This document shows, piece by piece, positions 45,489-56,370 of a stretch of 64,000 bases of DNA (position 1 is the first letter of the stretch; every line of letters starts with the position of its first letter). The stretch comes from Bacteroides faecalis (GTDB lineage Bacteria > Bacteroidota > Bacteroidia > Bacteroidales > Bacteroidaceae), in contig NZ_BHWB01000001.1 of NCBI RefSeq assembly GCF_003865075.1, positions 1 to 64,000 on the forward strand, read 5' to 3'. The notes beneath the pieces are model-generated. The model had not been told where the DNA came from, did not search any database, and saw nothing but the letters and a program-made list of their open reading frames with translations. A program made the position numbers and the translations under genes.

Positions 45489-46240
45489 TATTCTCCTAAT
45501 TCTTTCTTAATCCAATCATACCCCTTATCTTCCAATTCCAGTGCAAGTTCCGGTCCGGCGGTTTTTACGATACGACCTTTATAAAGCACATGGATAATAT
45601 CCGGCTTGATATAATCAAGTAAACGTTGATAGTGGGTAATGACGATAGTACTAGTTTCGGGAGTCTTCAGTTTATTAACCCCTTCTGCTACAATACGAAG
45701 AGCATCAATATCCAATCCGGAATCTGTTTCATCAAGAATACTCAAACGCGGTTCCAACATTGCCATCTGGAATATCTCATTCCGTTTCTTTTCTCCACCC
45801 GAAAAACCTTCATTCACAGAACGGTTAGCCAATTTATTATCCAATTCCACCACAGCACGTTTCTCACGCATCAGTTTCAGAAACTCGCTGGCAGTCAATG
45901 CAGGCAGCCCTTTATATTTACGCTGTTCATTCACAGCCGCACGCATAAAGTTTACCATGCTTACCCCCGGAATCTCTACCGGATATTGGAAACTAAGGAA
46001 AATACCTTCGTGGCTACGGTCTTCCGGGCTCAACTCCAGCAAATTTTTACCATCAAAAGTAATAGAACCTTTCGTCACCTCAAAAGCGGGATTTCCTACC
46101 AGAACGGAAGAAAGAGTACTTTTACCTGAACCATTCGGTCCCATAATTGCATGTATCTCGCCCGGTCTTACCGTCAAGTTAATGCCTTTCAATATCTCTT
46201 TGCCATTAATGCTGGCATGCAGGTCTTTTATCTCTAACAT
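45488..46240 (-). CDS. sufC: Fe-S cluster assembly ATPase SufC
   Basis: ABC-type cytoplasmic ATPase that drives the SufBCD complex. Walker A is GPNGSGKST (Lys40), the signature is SGGEKKR (147-153) and Walker B ends in [10 protein letters not shown] (Asp170). The 250-residue length is standard. It is flanked by sufB upstream (20-base gap) and sufD downstream (one-base overlap), an arrangement that preserves the usual B-C-D order. Confidence 0.97.
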   Translation of the reverse strand: MLEIKDLHASINGKEILKGINLTVRPGEIHAIMGPNGSGKSTLSSVLVGNPAFEVTKGSITFDGKNLLELSPEDRSHEGIFLSFQYPVEIPGVSMVNFMRAAVNEQRKYKGLPALTASEFLKLMREKRAVVELDNKLANRSVNEGFSGGEKKRNEIFQMAMLEPRLSILDETDSGLDIDALRIVAEGVNKLKTPETSTIVITHYQRLLDYIKPDIIHVLYKGRIVKTAGPELALELEDKGYDWIKKELGE

Positions 46241-46260
46241 AATCTTTAAAATTAACTCAT

Positions 46261-47763
46261 TTACCCTACACTTCCTTCTAAGGAAATAGTAAGCAACTTC
46301 TGTGCTTCTACCGCAAACTCCATCGGAAGCTTATTCAATACTTCTTTCGCATATCCGTTTACAATCAGGCCTATCGCATCTTCTGTCGGGATACCGCGTT
46401 GATTGCAATAGAATATCTGGTCTTCACTAATTTTGCTGGTGGTAGCTTCATGCTCTACCACAGCAGTTTCATTATGAATATCCATATACGGGAATGTATG
46501 CGCTCCACACTTATCGCCCAATAATAAAGAGTCGCACTGACTATAATTACGGGCATTATCAGCTTTTTCCGCTACCCGAACCAAGCCACGGTAAGAGTTC
46601 TCACTCCGTCCCGCAGAGATCCCCTTACTTACTATTGTACTACGGGTATTCTTACCTAAATGAATCATCTTCGTACCGGTATCAGCCTGTTGATAGTTAT
46701 TCGTCACTGCTACAGAATAGAATTCTGCAGTCGAATTATCACCCGTCAGAATACAAGAAGGATATTTCCAAGTGATTGCCGAACCTGTTTCCACTTGTGT
46801 CCAGGATAATTTACTGTCCACTCCTTTACAATTTCCGCGTTTAGTCACAAAGTTATAAACACCGCCCTTACCTTGTGCATCTCCCGGATACCAGTTCTGA
46901 ACAGTACTATACTTCACTTCGGCACGATCGTGCACCACAATTTCGACAATGGCAGCATGCAATTGATTCTCATCTCTCATCGGTGCTGTACAGCCCTCCA
47001 GATAAGAAACATACGAATCATCATCCGCCACAATCAGTGTACGTTCAAACTGTCCGGTATTAGCAGCATTGATACGGAAATAAGTAGAAAGTTCCATTGG
47101 GCAACGAACCCCTTTGGGAATATAAACAAACGATCCGTCTGAGAATACGGCAGAATTTAATGCCGCAAAGAAATTATCCCGATAGCCAACTACCGAACCA
47201 AGGTATTTCTTTACCAAATCGGGGTGTTCGCGTACAGCCTCACTAAAAGAACAGAAGATAATTCCTTTTTCCATCAGGGTTTCCTTAAATGTAGTCTTTA
47301 CGGAAACGGAGTCCATCACAGCATCCACTGCCATTCCACTCAACGCCATCTGTTCTTCCAAAGGAATTCCAAGCTTATTGAATGTCTTTATCAGTTCAGG
47401 ATCCACCTCGTCCATACTTTTCGGTCCGTCTTTTTTCTTTGTCGGATCAGCATAATAAGATATAGCCTGATAATCAATTTCAGGAATACGGAGATGTGCC
47501 CATGTAGGCATCTCCAATGTCAGCCAATGCTTATAGGCTTTCAGCCGGAATTCCAGCAACCACTCCGGTTCATTCTTTTTTGATGAAATCAGACGAACCA
47601 CATCCTCATTGAGTCCACGCTCAATAATGTCCGTATGCACCTCTGTGGTGAAACCATATTTGTACTTTTCTTCCGCAAACTTACGAACAAACTCATTATC
47701 GGTTTTATTTTTCTCGAGTTCGTCCTTTTCTTTGGGGTTCTTCTTATTGGATTCTTGTTGCAT
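46261..47763 (-). CDS. sufB: Fe-S cluster assembly scaffold SufB
   Basis: Scaffold on which iron-sulfur clusters are assembled in the SufBC2D complex. The 500-residue protein carries the conserved stretches [39 protein letters not shown] and the C-terminal [20 protein letters not shown]. The N-terminal 22 residues are very rich in Lys/Glu/Asn and look like a disordered lead. Its start overlaps the end of cvpA by 20 bases, so cvpA and the suf genes are almost surely one transcript. Confidence 0.97.
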   Translation of the reverse strand: MQQESNKKNPKEKDELEKNKTDNEFVRKFAEEKYKYGFTTEVHTDIIERGLNEDVVRLISSKKNEPEWLLEFRLKAYKHWLTLEMPTWAHLRIPEIDYQAISYYADPTKKKDGPKSMDEVDPELIKTFNKLGIPLEEQMALSGMAVDAVMDSVSVKTTFKETLMEKGIIFCSFSEAVREHPDLVKKYLGSVVGYRDNFFAALNSAVFSDGSFVYIPKGVRCPMELSTYFRINAANTGQFERTLIVADDDSYVSYLEGCTAPMRDENQLHAAIVEIVVHDRAEVKYSTVQNWYPGDAQGKGGVYNFVTKRGNCKGVDSKLSWTQVETGSAITWKYPSCILTGDNSTAEFYSVAVTNNYQQADTGTKMIHLGKNTRSTIVSKGISAGRSENSYRGLVRVAEKADNARNYSQCDSLLLGDKCGAHTFPYMDIHNETAVVEHEATTSKISEDQIFYCNQRGIPTEDAIGLIVNGYAKEVLNKLPMEFAVEAQKLLTISLEGSVG

Positions 47764-48271
47764 CTTTATTCTCTAATATATATTGTTGCGTCATATTCTT
47801 AGCAGCAGGAAAAAAGATTCCTGCAAACGTTTCCATTGGATAATATAACAACGATTCTCTCTTTTTTGTTGCACTAATTAACTTATTATCGCTATCGATA
47901 AACTCTATCACACAGATCACCAAACTTGTCAGCAACAGAAACTTTATTGCCCCCAAGCCGCTTCCTAACCAACGGTTCAGCCAACCTAATGATATTGCTT
48001 CCATTGCCTTGGTCAGCAAAGTTGCTACCAATGTAAATATCAATGGAACCGCAATCCATATCATTATAAAAGCCAACACCTGTGCTACTGTCATCGAGTC
48101 TGTCAGTGCAGGACAGAACTTTTCCGCCAACGTTGTATACAAAGCTTTAGCAGCCAGCAAACCAACAATCAATCCTAGGATAGAAGCCAACTGGCGAATA
48201 AAGCCTTTCATAAAGCCAGCCACTACACCAGCACCTATTATAATAAGGATAATAACATCAATTGTTGTCAC
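47744..48271 (-). CDS. CvpA family membrane protein
   Basis: Inner-membrane protein (175 residues) of the CvpA/colicin V production family, with about four hydrophobic segments ([73 protein letters not shown]). The biochemical role is not settled. The frame starts with GTG at 48271; no in-frame ATG fits the conserved start. The 3' end overlaps sufB by 20 bases. Confidence 0.88.
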   Translation of the reverse strand: MTTIDVIILIIIGAGVVAGFMKGFIRQLASILGLIVGLLAAKALYTTLAEKFCPALTDSMTVAQVLAFIMIWIAVPLIFTLVATLLTKAMEAISLGWLNRWLGSGLGAIKFLLLTSLVICVIEFIDSDNKLISATKKRESLLYYPMETFAGIFFPAAKNMTQQYILENKDATRIQ

Positions 48272-48326
48272 ATTTATAAAAGTTATAGGTTAAAAGTGAA
48301 AAATGATAAGTATGGAAACAATGGAA

Positions 48327-48424
48327 TGATAACAGATGATAAAGTAATAAGGTGGTAAGGTGGTGTCCTACAAACAGTACCACATTACCACCTTTTTTAT
48401 TTTATCACAGCGTCTGTTATATCA
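48327..48424 (-). other. Long imperfect hairpin between infB and cvpA
   Basis: A nearly 100-base inverted repeat fills most of the 174-base gap. Its core is AAGGTGGTAAGGTGGT (48348-48363) against ACCACATTACCACCTT (48378-48393), and the outer arms ATAACAGA and TCTGTTAT also pair, with bulges in between. A T-run follows the core on the plus strand, where no gene ends nearby; on the minus strand the tract after it is only mildly T-rich. It may reduce read-through from the infB transcript into the cvpA-suf genes or act as an RNA processing site; either role is inferred. Confidence 0.55.
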
Positions 48425-48445
48425 TAACATTCACTTATAACATTC

Positions 48446-51400
48446 TTACAATGTCTGTTTCACTTCTATTTCTTCAAATGTTTCGATCATATCACCCACT
48501 TTCATGTCATTGCAGTTCACCAGACTAATACCACATTCGAAGTTTGTACCTACTTCTTTCACATCGTCTTTGAAACGTTTCAGCGCATTGATATTTCCGG
48601 TAAAGATAACAATACCATCGCGAATCAAACGAGCCTTGTCGCTTCTCTTCACTTTTCCGGTCTTCACCATCGCACCGGCAACCAATCCCACTTTCGTAAT
48701 ATTGAACACCTCGCGGATTTCGATTGTAGCGGTTATCTGTTCTCTCAATTCCGGAGCTAACATACCTTCCATAGCCGACTTCACTTCTTCGATTGCATCG
48801 TAGATGACAGAATACTTACGGATATCAACACCTTCCTGTTCAGCCATCTTAGCTGCAGCACCTGAAGGACGTACCTGGAATCCGACAATAATCGCGTCCG
48901 AAGCAGCAGCCAATGATACATCCGATTCGGAGATTGCTCCCACACCCTTATGGATTACATTTACCTGAATCTGTTCGGTAGATAGTTTAATCAATGAATC
49001 GCTCAATGCTTCCACTGAACCATCCACGTCACCCTTAACGATGATATTCAATTCCTGGAAGTTACCCAGAGCAATACGACGGCCCAACTCATCCAGAGTA
49101 AGAATCTTCTGTGTACGCAAGCCTTGTTCACGTGCCAATTGTTCACGTTTATTCGTAATTTCACGAGCTTCCTGGTCAGTATTGACTACATGGAATGTAT
49201 CACCAGCCGCAGGAGCACCGTTTAATCCCAAAATCAATGCCGGTTCAGAAGGTCCTGCCTCTTTAATACGCTGATTACGCTCGTTGAACATTGCCTTCAC
49301 ACGACCGTAGCTAGTTCCTGCCAATACGATATCACCAACTTTCAATGTACCGTTGGATACCAATACTGTAGCTACATAGCCACGTCCCTTATCCAATGAA
49401 GATTCGATGATAGACCCTGTAGCATTACGGTTCGGGTTTGCCTTCAAATCAAGCATTTCAGCTTCCAGCAAGACTTTCTCCATTAGGTCTTCCACACCCA
49501 TACCTTTCTTGGCTGAGATGTCTTGAGACTGGTATTTACCTCCCCATTCTTCAACAAGGTAGTTCATAGCAGCCAGTTCTTCTTTAATCTTATCCGGATT
49601 TGCAGTAGGTTTATCAACCTTATTGATTGCAAATACAATAGGTACGCCTGCAGCCATCGCATGGTTAATTGCCTCTTTTGTTTGTGGCATCACATTATCG
49701 TCAGCAGCTACAATGATGATTGCAATATCCGTTACTTTCGCACCACGGGCACGCATTGCGGTAAATGCCTCGTGACCCGGAGTATCCAGGAATGTGATAC
49801 GGCGTCCGTCTTCTAATTTCACATTATATGCACCGATATGCTGTGTAATACCTCCGGCTTCACCGGCAATTACATTCGCTTTACGAATATAGTCAAGCAA
49901 TGAAGTCTTACCATGATCTACGTGTCCCATCACTGTTACAATCGGAGCACGTGGTAACAAATCTTCCGGTGCATCTTCTTCTTCTACAACAGCTTGTGCA
50001 ACTTCTGCACTGATGTATTCAGTCTTGAACCCAAACTCTTCTGCTACAAGGTTAATAGTTTCTGCGTCCAGACGTTGGTTTATAGAAACCATCATACCAA
50101 TACTCATACAAGTAGCAATAACCTGATTCACAGAAATGTCCATCATCGTTGCCAACTCATTAGCAGTAACGAATTCGGTCAGCTTCAATACCTTGCTTTC
50201 TGCCATTTCCTGATCCTCCAACTCTTGCATACGGTTGGATACCATTTCACGTTTTTCTTTACGGTACTTAGCGGTCTTATTCTTACCTTTGGTTGTCAGA
50301 CGAGCCAGTGTTTCTTTTACTTGTTTTGCTACATCTTCTTCGCTAACCTCCTGCTTGATGACCGGCTTCTTGAAGCGTTCTTTATTATTATTCTTCTTGT
50401 TATTACCTTGGGCATTTGCATTACCTCCATTATTTCCTCTGCCACCCTGAGTATTTGGCCGCGGACTTGCAAAGTTAGAAGTAGCTACGTTATTAACATC
50501 AACCTTTTCCTTGTTGATACGATTCCGTTTCTTCTTATTTGCTGAGTTCTCTGCATTATCTTTTGAACCTCCACCCCCTTTCGGTTGTGTTTTATTATCA
50601 TCTTTACGAATTTCCTTGATGATAGCTTCCTTCATCAACTTCTTCTGATCCTGACGGATCTTTTCTTTCTCTTCCCGTTCGCGACGTTTTTCTTCCTTTG
50701 ATTTCTTCTTAGGACGAGTAGACTGATTTAATGCTGCCAAGTCAATCTGACCGATTACATTGATCTTCGCACCCAGTTCCGGTTGGCGAATCTTGAAGAC
50801 TTCATCTTCTTTCGGAGCTTCTGTTTCAGCTTGCTCTTCTTTCACCGGAGCTACTTCAACCGCTTTTTCTTCTTTACGTTCTTCCGCCTTCACAGGTACA
50901 ACTTCAACCTTCGGCTCTTCTTTTTTCACTTCTTCCACAACTTTCTTCTCTTCAACTTCTGCCGGTTTTATTTCCACTACAGGTTCTGGTACAACCACCG
51001 GTTCAACGGGAGTTGGTATAACTTCTACCTTCGGTTCTTCCTTTTTTACTTCAGGCTTCACTACAGGCTGCTCTACCACTTTAGGTTCCACTTTCTTAGG
51101 TTCAACCTTCTTTTCCGGTTCTTTTTCTACTTTCCGACCGCTTAAATTATTTAAATCAATTTTTCCGACAGGTTTAAACTTCGGACGTGCATCCTCAGGT
51201 ACGACTGTCTTGATCACATCTTCCGACTTCGGTTTCTCTTGCCGCTTCTCAAAGCCATCAATCGATACCGACGCCTTATTACGATCCTTATTCTGACGTT
51301 CCTGAATGAAACGCTCCGATTCAAGTCTAAGGTTCTTATCTGTACTAAACTCCTTCACGAGTATAGCGTATTGCTCCTCGCTAATTTTTGTATTAGGATT

Positions 51401-51496
51401 AGCCTCAACGGTATACCCTTTTTTCTGTAAGAACTCAACTACCGTCGCGATTCCTACATTCAAATCTCTTGTAACTTTATTTAACCTTATCGTCAT
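48446..51496 (-). CDS. infB: Translation initiation factor IF-2
   Basis: GTPase that brings initiator tRNA to the ribosome. The first 50 residues form an IF2-N-type domain ([20 protein letters not shown]). A long low-complexity region follows (about 85-400), rich in Lys, Glu, Pro and Val, then Asn/Gly. A second IF2-N-type part precedes the G domain, with GHVDHGKTS (Lys530), DTPGHEAF and NKVDKP. The C-terminal domains II-IV are complete to the stop. The 1,016-residue length is typical of Bacteroidota. It is third after rimP and nusA in a conserved operon. Confidence 0.98.
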   Translation of the reverse strand: MTIRLNKVTRDLNVGIATVVEFLQKKGYTVEANPNTKISEEQYAILVKEFSTDKNLRLESERFIQERQNKDRNKASVSIDGFEKRQEKPKSEDVIKTVVPEDARPKFKPVGKIDLNNLSGRKVEKEPEKKVEPKKVEPKVVEQPVVKPEVKKEEPKVEVIPTPVEPVVVPEPVVEIKPAEVEEKKVVEEVKKEEPKVEVVPVKAEERKEEKAVEVAPVKEEQAETEAPKEDEVFKIRQPELGAKINVIGQIDLAALNQSTRPKKKSKEEKRREREEKEKIRQDQKKLMKEAIIKEIRKDDNKTQPKGGGGSKDNAENSANKKKRNRINKEKVDVNNVATSNFASPRPNTQGGRGNNGGNANAQGNNKKNNNKERFKKPVIKQEVSEEDVAKQVKETLARLTTKGKNKTAKYRKEKREMVSNRMQELEDQEMAESKVLKLTEFVTANELATMMDISVNQVIATCMSIGMMVSINQRLDAETINLVAEEFGFKTEYISAEVAQAVVEEEDAPEDLLPRAPIVTVMGHVDHGKTSLLDYIRKANVIAGEAGGITQHIGAYNVKLEDGRRITFLDTPGHEAFTAMRARGAKVTDIAIIIVAADDNVMPQTKEAINHAMAAGVPIVFAINKVDKPTANPDKIKEELAAMNYLVEEWGGKYQSQDISAKKGMGVEDLMEKVLLEAEMLDLKANPNRNATGSIIESSLDKGRGYVATVLVSNGTLKVGDIVLAGTSYGRVKAMFNERNQRIKEAGPSEPALILGLNGAPAAGDTFHVVNTDQEAREITNKREQLAREQGLRTQKILTLDELGRRIALGNFQELNIIVKGDVDGSVEALSDSLIKLSTEQIQVNVIHKGVGAISESDVSLAAASDAIIVGFQVRPSGAAAKMAEQEGVDIRKYSVIYDAIEEVKSAMEGMLAPELREQITATIEIREVFNITKVGLVAGAMVKTGKVKRSDKARLIRDGIVIFTGNINALKRFKDDVKEVGTNFECGISLVNCNDMKVGDMIETFEEIEVKQTL

Positions 51497-51554
51497 ATTA
51501 TAAATTTAATGAATAAATGGAGCGAAGAATTCTCAATTGGAATAATTCATAAAA

Positions 51555-52826
51555 TTACTCTTGCACTGGTTCTTCTTCAAACTCCGATTTCAAAATGCGT
51601 ATTACCTCGTCCACCGTCTCTTCTTCCAAGTCCGTTTTTTCAATCAACATTTCGCGAGGTGCACTCAATACAGCCTTCGCCGTATCAATACCGATCGCTT
51701 TAATTGCATCAATAACCCATCCGTCGATTTCATCTCTAAACTCATCCAGATAGATATCTTCATCCTGCACATTTTCATCCAACTCACGGAACACATCGAT
51801 AGTGTACTCAGTTAACATACTGGCCAGTTTGATATTCAAACCGCCTTTACCAATAGCCAACGATACCTCTTCCGGCTTAAGGAATACTTCTGCTTTCTTC
51901 TCTTCCTCATTCAGTCGGATAGAAGAAATTTTTGCCGGGCTCAAAGCACGCTGAATAAACAACGAAATATTCGAAGTATAGTTAATTACATCGATATTTT
52001 CATTGCGAAGCTCACGAACAATGCCATGAATACGACTACCCTTTACACCTACGCAGGCTCCTACGGGGTCGATTCTGTCATCGTAAGATTCTACCGCGAT
52101 CTTGGCACGTTCACCTGGAATGCGGGCAATCTTCTTGATAGTAATCAAACCATCATTGATTTCGGGTACTTCCATTTCAAACAGGCGTTGCAAGAAAACG
52201 GGAGAAGTACGTGACAAGATAATCTTCGGATTATTGTTCTTGTTGTCTACGCGGGCAACTACTGCACGGGCTGTTTCTCCTTTACGATAGAAATCACTCG
52301 GGATCTGTTCAGTTTTAGGCAGTAGCAGTTCGTTTCCTTCATCGTCGAGAAGCAGCATTTCTTTTTTCCAGATCTGATATACTTCTGCATTGATGATAGT
52401 ACCAACCTTATCAATATATTTGTTATAAATACTGTCTTTCTCTAGCTCCAGAATCTTAGAAGCCAGTGTCTGGCGGAGATTCAGGATAGCACGACGGCCA
52501 AACTTTGCAAAGATAACTTCGTCAGTTACCTCTTCACCCACTTCGTAAGAAGCATCAATTTTCTGTGCTTCAGTCAGAGAAATCTGCATATTTGGGTTTG
52601 TCAGGTCTTCATCGGCCACAACTTCACGATTACGCCATATCTCAAAGTCCCCTTTGTCAGGGTTCACGATCACATCGTAATTCTCATCGGTGCCAAACAT
52701 TTTCGCGATCACACTACGGAACGACTCTTCAAGGACGCTGACCATAGTGGTTCTATCAATATTCTTCAGTTCTTTAAATTCCGAAAATGTATCAATCAAG
52801 CTGATTGTTTCTTCTTTTTTGGCCAT
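51555..52826 (-). CDS. nusA: Transcription termination/antitermination factor NusA
   Basis: RNA polymerase-binding factor controlling pausing, termination and antitermination. An N-terminal domain (LIDTFSEFKELKNIDRTTM) is followed by an S1-like domain and two KH domains (YDDRIDPVGACVGVKGSRIH; SLAIGKGGLNIKLAS). At 423 residues it lacks the acidic-repeat tail of E. coli NusA, as usual outside gammaproteobacteria. It starts 2 bases after the rimP stop and infB follows 58 bases later. Confidence 0.97.
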   Translation of the reverse strand: MAKKEETISLIDTFSEFKELKNIDRTTMVSVLEESFRSVIAKMFGTDENYDVIVNPDKGDFEIWRNREVVADEDLTNPNMQISLTEAQKIDASYEVGEEVTDEVIFAKFGRRAILNLRQTLASKILELEKDSIYNKYIDKVGTIINAEVYQIWKKEMLLLDDEGNELLLPKTEQIPSDFYRKGETARAVVARVDNKNNNPKIILSRTSPVFLQRLFEMEVPEINDGLITIKKIARIPGERAKIAVESYDDRIDPVGACVGVKGSRIHGIVRELRNENIDVINYTSNISLFIQRALSPAKISSIRLNEEEKKAEVFLKPEEVSLAIGKGGLNIKLASMLTEYTIDVFRELDENVQDEDIYLDEFRDEIDGWVIDAIKAIGIDTAKAVLSAPREMLIEKTDLEEETVDEVIRILKSEFEEEPVQE

Positions 52827-52828
52827 AA

Positions 52829-53296
52829 CTATTTAAAACTAATTAAGTATTTAGTATATTTTATTTGCTCATAAGTGAAGGTTTCATCCTCTTCTACCAG
52901 TTTCGGACGTTTCGTTCCTTCCAGTTTTACTTTCTTCTGTACGGCTACCGTAAATTTCTCTTCATCGGCATCTTTCAGTATGCCGGCGAGCTTACGTCCG
53001 TCTTTCGTCATTACTTCCACTTCTTGTCCGATGTGAATGTAATACTGTTGCAGAACTTTAAAAGGTTGTCCGATACCGGCTGAACCTACTTCCAGTTCAT
53101 AATCTTCCTCTTCACGGTTCAGTTTCGATTCGATAAAGCGGCTAAGCTCTACGCAATCTTCAATCCAAACGCCTTCTGCATGGTCGATCTCGACCACGAT
53201 CTTGTCATCAGGGCTCACAGTTACCTCTACCAAAAAGTAATCTTTCCCCTTCAGCCACTCATCAACAATCTGACAAACAGTTTTCTTTTCTATCAT
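52829..53296 (-). CDS. rimP: Ribosome maturation factor RimP
   Basis: Small cytoplasmic protein (155 residues) needed for 30S subunit maturation. Family features are CVELSRFIESKLNREEEDYE and ELEVGSAGIGQPFK with an SH3-like C-terminal half. As in most bacteria it precedes nusA and infB. The gene is first behind a strong consensus promoter. Confidence 0.95.
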   Translation of the reverse strand: MIEKKTVCQIVDEWLKGKDYFLVEVTVSPDDKIVVEIDHAEGVWIEDCVELSRFIESKLNREEEDYELEVGSAGIGQPFKVLQQYYIHIGQEVEVMTKDGRKLAGILKDADEEKFTVAVQKKVKLEGTKRPKLVEEDETFTYEQIKYTKYLISFK

Positions 53297-53362
53297 TTAT
53301 TCGCTATTAAGAACAAAAAAAGGAGCTTAATTGCCCCTCCACCTTTCATCCGTTTTCGGTTG

Positions 53363-53394
53363 CAAAGATATAAATAATATGTTCGACTACAAAA
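53363..53394 (-). promoter_or_regulatory. Promoter of the rimP-nusA-infB operon
   Basis: On the minus strand, TTTTG (53390-53394) and TATCTTTG (53363-53370) stand 19 bases apart, an excellent match to the Bacteroides consensus. Transcription would start near 53,357, about 60 bases before the rimP ATG. Confidence 0.85.
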
Positions 53395-53468
53395 CATTAA
53401 AGAAAAAAAGTATGAATTAACTATACGAACTTCGTATCTTTACGCCGCAATTATAAAAAACAGTAGTT

Positions 53469-53864
53469 ATGGCACATCATTTAAACACTAATAAGCAATT
53501 CATGGTAGGCAACGGAATCTTGGCTTTTGCTGTCATCTTTGTCGTTGTTATCTTCATTTATATGAGTATGAGACTCCAACAAAAGAAAGAGAGTGAACGA
53601 CACTTCATTGAAACTTATTCAATCAGCCTAGTGAAAGGATTTGCTGGCGATTCCATTTCTTTGCTTATCAATGATAGTTTGATTTCATGCAAAGCAATAA
53701 CGGACGAGCCTTATACAGTTGAAGTGGGCCGTTTTGCCGAACAAAGTGCTTTGATGATTGTAGACAATCAGACAGAATTGGTTTCAATATTCGATCTTAG
53801 TGAGAATGGAGGTAGTTATCGATTTGAAAAAGAGGAGGATGGAATTAAACAATTAGCTAAATAA
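53469..53864 (+). CDS. Hypothetical single-pass membrane protein
   Basis: Not recognised. The 131-residue product has one membrane segment (ILAFAVIFVVVIFIYMSMRL, about residues 17-36) and a C-terminal soluble domain with alternating strands (SISLLINDSLISCKAI, PYTVEVGRFAEQSALMIVDN). A likely orientation is a short cytoplasmic lead and a periplasmic domain. It is divergent from rimP and has a TATCTTTA element (53435-53442) 26 bases before its ATG. It appears to be a complete gene. Confidence 0.7.
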   Translation: MAHHLNTNKQFMVGNGILAFAVIFVVVIFIYMSMRLQQKKESERHFIETYSISLVKGFAGDSISLLINDSLISCKAITDEPYTVEVGRFAEQSALMIVDNQTELVSIFDLSENGGSYRFEKEEDGIKQLAK

Positions 53865-53982
53865 AAATAAGAATGGATTCACACGATCAATACATGTGTG
53901 TGTATTAAAACTCAGAAAAGTATATTATTTTATCATTCAAAAGAGCTCATAACGAAGAGTCCCTTTCCTTATTTTGTTTTAG

Positions 53983-54681
53983 TTAAGCTTCTTCCTGTAC
54001 GATTAACTCATCATAAGAGGCTATTTTTTCGGTACAAATACGAAATGATATCTCTTTGAGTATTTCGATTCGTTCAAGCATATAGGCATATTCTTCCTTG
54101 TTTACAACAAAATCTTTATTGTAACGAGCCTCCTATATATTGTTCCTTATTATTAAAATAGTACCCAGCATCTAAATATTCATTTCCACGCGAATAGTGT
54201 GTTTCAAACTCATCAATAGCAAACTTTTTAATCTCTTTGAACGACAATTCACGAGGTTTAGCCAATTTAAACTCTTTGTTGTCATATATCTTAATTCCCT
54301 CTTTCACTATATCCGTAAAGAAACACTAACTACGCTCGAGGACTTTATTAAGTGTATCAGCATACTCTACAATGAATTGGGGAGAAGCATAACGACGATA
54401 AGCAAAAGTATTATGATATTTGGACGTAACTTTATCTCTCAGCTGTCTTCTACCTGCTTTACGTTTGGCTCTGAAATGACCACCATAATATCTAAGTCAC
54501 TCTGGTATGAGGTATGTACGCCAAACTCAACTCTCTCATCCCATAAAACATAACCTCCACGTGCATAACTACCATATAATATAATCATATCGCACCACGA
54601 CACATGGTGCTTGATAAGCTCCCGTAGGGTGTTTATCTCCTCCTGAGTCCGTTTTGGTAAATGCTTTATTGACCACTTCAT
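53983..54681 (-). pseudogene. Decayed fused MNT-HEPN protein (nucleotidyltransferase plus HEPN)
   Basis: The N-terminal part (54681 down to about 54440) has the minimal nucleotidyltransferase motif GSYARGG with the acidic pair in SDLDIMV. A frameshift follows EDS near 54,440, a TAG stop lies at about 54,327 (after NKVLERS), and the HEPN part is cut by an internal deletion near 54,128, where YIGGSLQ jumps to YNKDFVVNKEEYAYMLERI. The end reads SYDELIVQEEA. Related intact Bacteroides proteins are about 300 residues, so roughly 60-70 residues are missing. MNT-HEPN pairs or fusions often act as toxin-antitoxin modules, but a function for this fused family is not established. Confidence 0.75.
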
Positions 54682-54831
54682 ACGTTCTTATATCTATTTG
54701 ATCACAAAATCAATACAAATATTGGGCATTTATTAAGATATACTTTATTTCTATCTTTTTTACCTCTTTATTTTGTTCTTCCTGTAGTTTCACTCCGATG
54801 AATGGCCTGTATGATACTTATATTTCAATGT

Positions 54832-55533
54832 TTATATACATGTCCGATATCCCCTAAGTTCATTCCGCAAAGCCGTTGCATTACCATTAGTGAATCGATT
54901 CAGCAATCCCCAGAAACGTTCGCTATGATTCATTTCACGTGTATGGCACAATTCATGCAAAAGCACATAGTCAATCAAATGAGAAGGCAATAAGACCAGA
55001 TAGTATGACAGATTAATATCCTTTCGTACCGAGCAACTTCCCCATCGTCCTTGGCTTGAGTTTATCTTCACACTATTATAAAACAAGCCGTTTTGTTTAG
55101 ATAAATATTCCAGACGGTGAGGAAGGATTACTTTCGCGTTTTTTCTTAATGATTCTTCAATCACTTTGCGCAACCAATCTTGTAACCCTTCATCTGCAAA
55201 GACTGCTTGTGGAGGACAAACAATCTGCATATACCCTAATTTAGAATTAGCCATAAACTGTTCCTTCTCACCAGTAACCAAAGAGAGTTTGAAAAACTCG
55301 GCATCGATACGATAATTTAAGTCTATTAACGGACGCATCAACTTTTGGCGAGAAACCTGCAACTTGCTACGTAAATCTTCAATGGCACGTTTGACTTCCT
55401 TTATTGCCGTACCGGGAGGAACCGACACATAAATAGCATCACTTTTTGTACGGAATACCAAGCTTCTGGCACGTGGATTAGCACGTATCACCAAGATACC
55501 CAATTCATCATCTTCTATAATCGTCTCCATCAT
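54832..55533 (-). CDS. YgjP-like (SprT/M48-like) zinc metallopeptidase domain protein
   Basis: Protein of 233 residues of the YgjP (DUF45) group. The zinc motif is in YVLLHELCHTREMNHSERFW, where HELCH gives two metal ligands and an acid residue for catalysis; the downstream ERFW is typical. The domain start is also conserved (RANPRARSLVFRTKSDAIYV). The substrate is unknown. The frame is complete in a neighbourhood of broken genes. Two ATGs (55533, 55530) begin it. Confidence 0.88.
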   Translation of the reverse strand: MMETIIEDDELGILVIRANPRARSLVFRTKSDAIYVSVPPGTAIKEVKRAIEDLRSKLQVSRQKLMRPLIDLNYRIDAEFFKLSLVTGEKEQFMANSKLGYMQIVCPPQAVFADEGLQDWLRKVIEESLRKNAKVILPHRLEYLSKQNGLFYNSVKINSSQGRWGSCSVRKDINLSYYLVLLPSHLIDYVLLHELCHTREMNHSERFWGLLNRFTNGNATALRNELRGYRTCI

Positions 55534-55616
55534 AAATCTCTGAACAATGATGCAAAAATAGAAAGAACTCGCGTAAAAACGGCAGAATTGGACAAAATAA
55601 AGTAACTAGCTGGTAT

Positions 55617-55949
55617 CTAGAAGGAGGAAGCATTATATAGGAAGCGTGTAGCCATTTGCGACTGAGCACGATATCCTAAGGCAATCACCATATCAAGATT
55701 ATAGTGTACGATACTATGCTGTACCCGACGATTACCTTCTTGGCAAACTGTCAAGAATTCCTTTACAGTTCGTTTAATATCCAACTCACCATCGCTTAAG
55801 ATATTCTCTATATGTCGGTTGATATTCTGTTTTGTTGTATCATATATCTGTGCCAGTGTCAGCCATAAATCCTCATCAGCAAAGCGCACCGATACACGAA
55901 TTATTTCGTTATCGTCTTAATACAGTATTATCTTGTTCTCTTCATTCAT
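55617..55949 (-). pseudogene. RhuM-family remnant (5' part)
   Basis: From the ATG at 55949 the frame reads MNEENKIILY and then stops (TAA at 55917-55919), but continues in frame as DDNEIIRVSVRFADEDLWLT, IYDTTKQNINRHIENIL, and HYNLDMVIALGYRAQSQMAT. This is the N-terminal domain of RhuM-type (virulence RhuM) proteins, DNA-binding-like with a KilA-N-like feel. After TRF the family sequence is lost and the frame ends at 55617, so about two thirds of a normal RhuM are missing. RhuM genes often accompany restriction-modification loci, none of which is seen here. Confidence 0.75.
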
Positions 55950-56084
55950 TATCTTTATTTCTTTTCTATATATGAGCTGTTGAATCAATCGTATTCCATC
56001 ATAGCCAAGATTCTTTATATATTCCGCAATAATCTGGGTGAATATATAGTCCAGAGTTATTGGTTGGTTTAGAGAAAGCCCCTT
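55950..56084 (-). pseudogene. Possible RES-domain 3' remnant
   Basis: On the minus strand, one frame reads LNQPITLDYIFTQIIAEYIK then NLGYDGIR before merging into the RhuM remnant. The pattern of a Gln/Glu helix followed by LGYDGI resembles the C-terminal segment of RES-domain proteins, which as toxins can degrade NAD+. Only about 45 codons survive, with no start and no catalytic residues visible, so this is a weak call. Confidence 0.35.
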
Positions 56085-56370
56085 GTATCATCTCCATTAT
56101 ATGTATCCCCATTGTCACGTCTTTATTACTAGATAAATAGATCCACAGCTATACTGCAATCTTAAGAGGTTCCTTTACCTGTATTTTGCAATATTTACGG
56201 CATTAAATATAACAAATAAAAGACGGAGATTGATAAAAAAGCTCTCTAAAGTCTCCATTCTTAAAAAAGAATACTATAAACAGCTCTTTCATTCATCCTC
56301 TTCACCGAGAAGCAACTCTCTTTTATTCAGGAAGTTGCGGTGAACCCATGATTCTTTTTCACTTTTCAGC

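Noticed and set aside
50760..51296. Ser/Thr/Gly-rich and Phe-rich open frames on the plus strand within infB
   Set aside because: They are reverse readings of the Lys/Glu/Pro-rich IF-2 linker, which lacks stop codons on both strands because of its composition.
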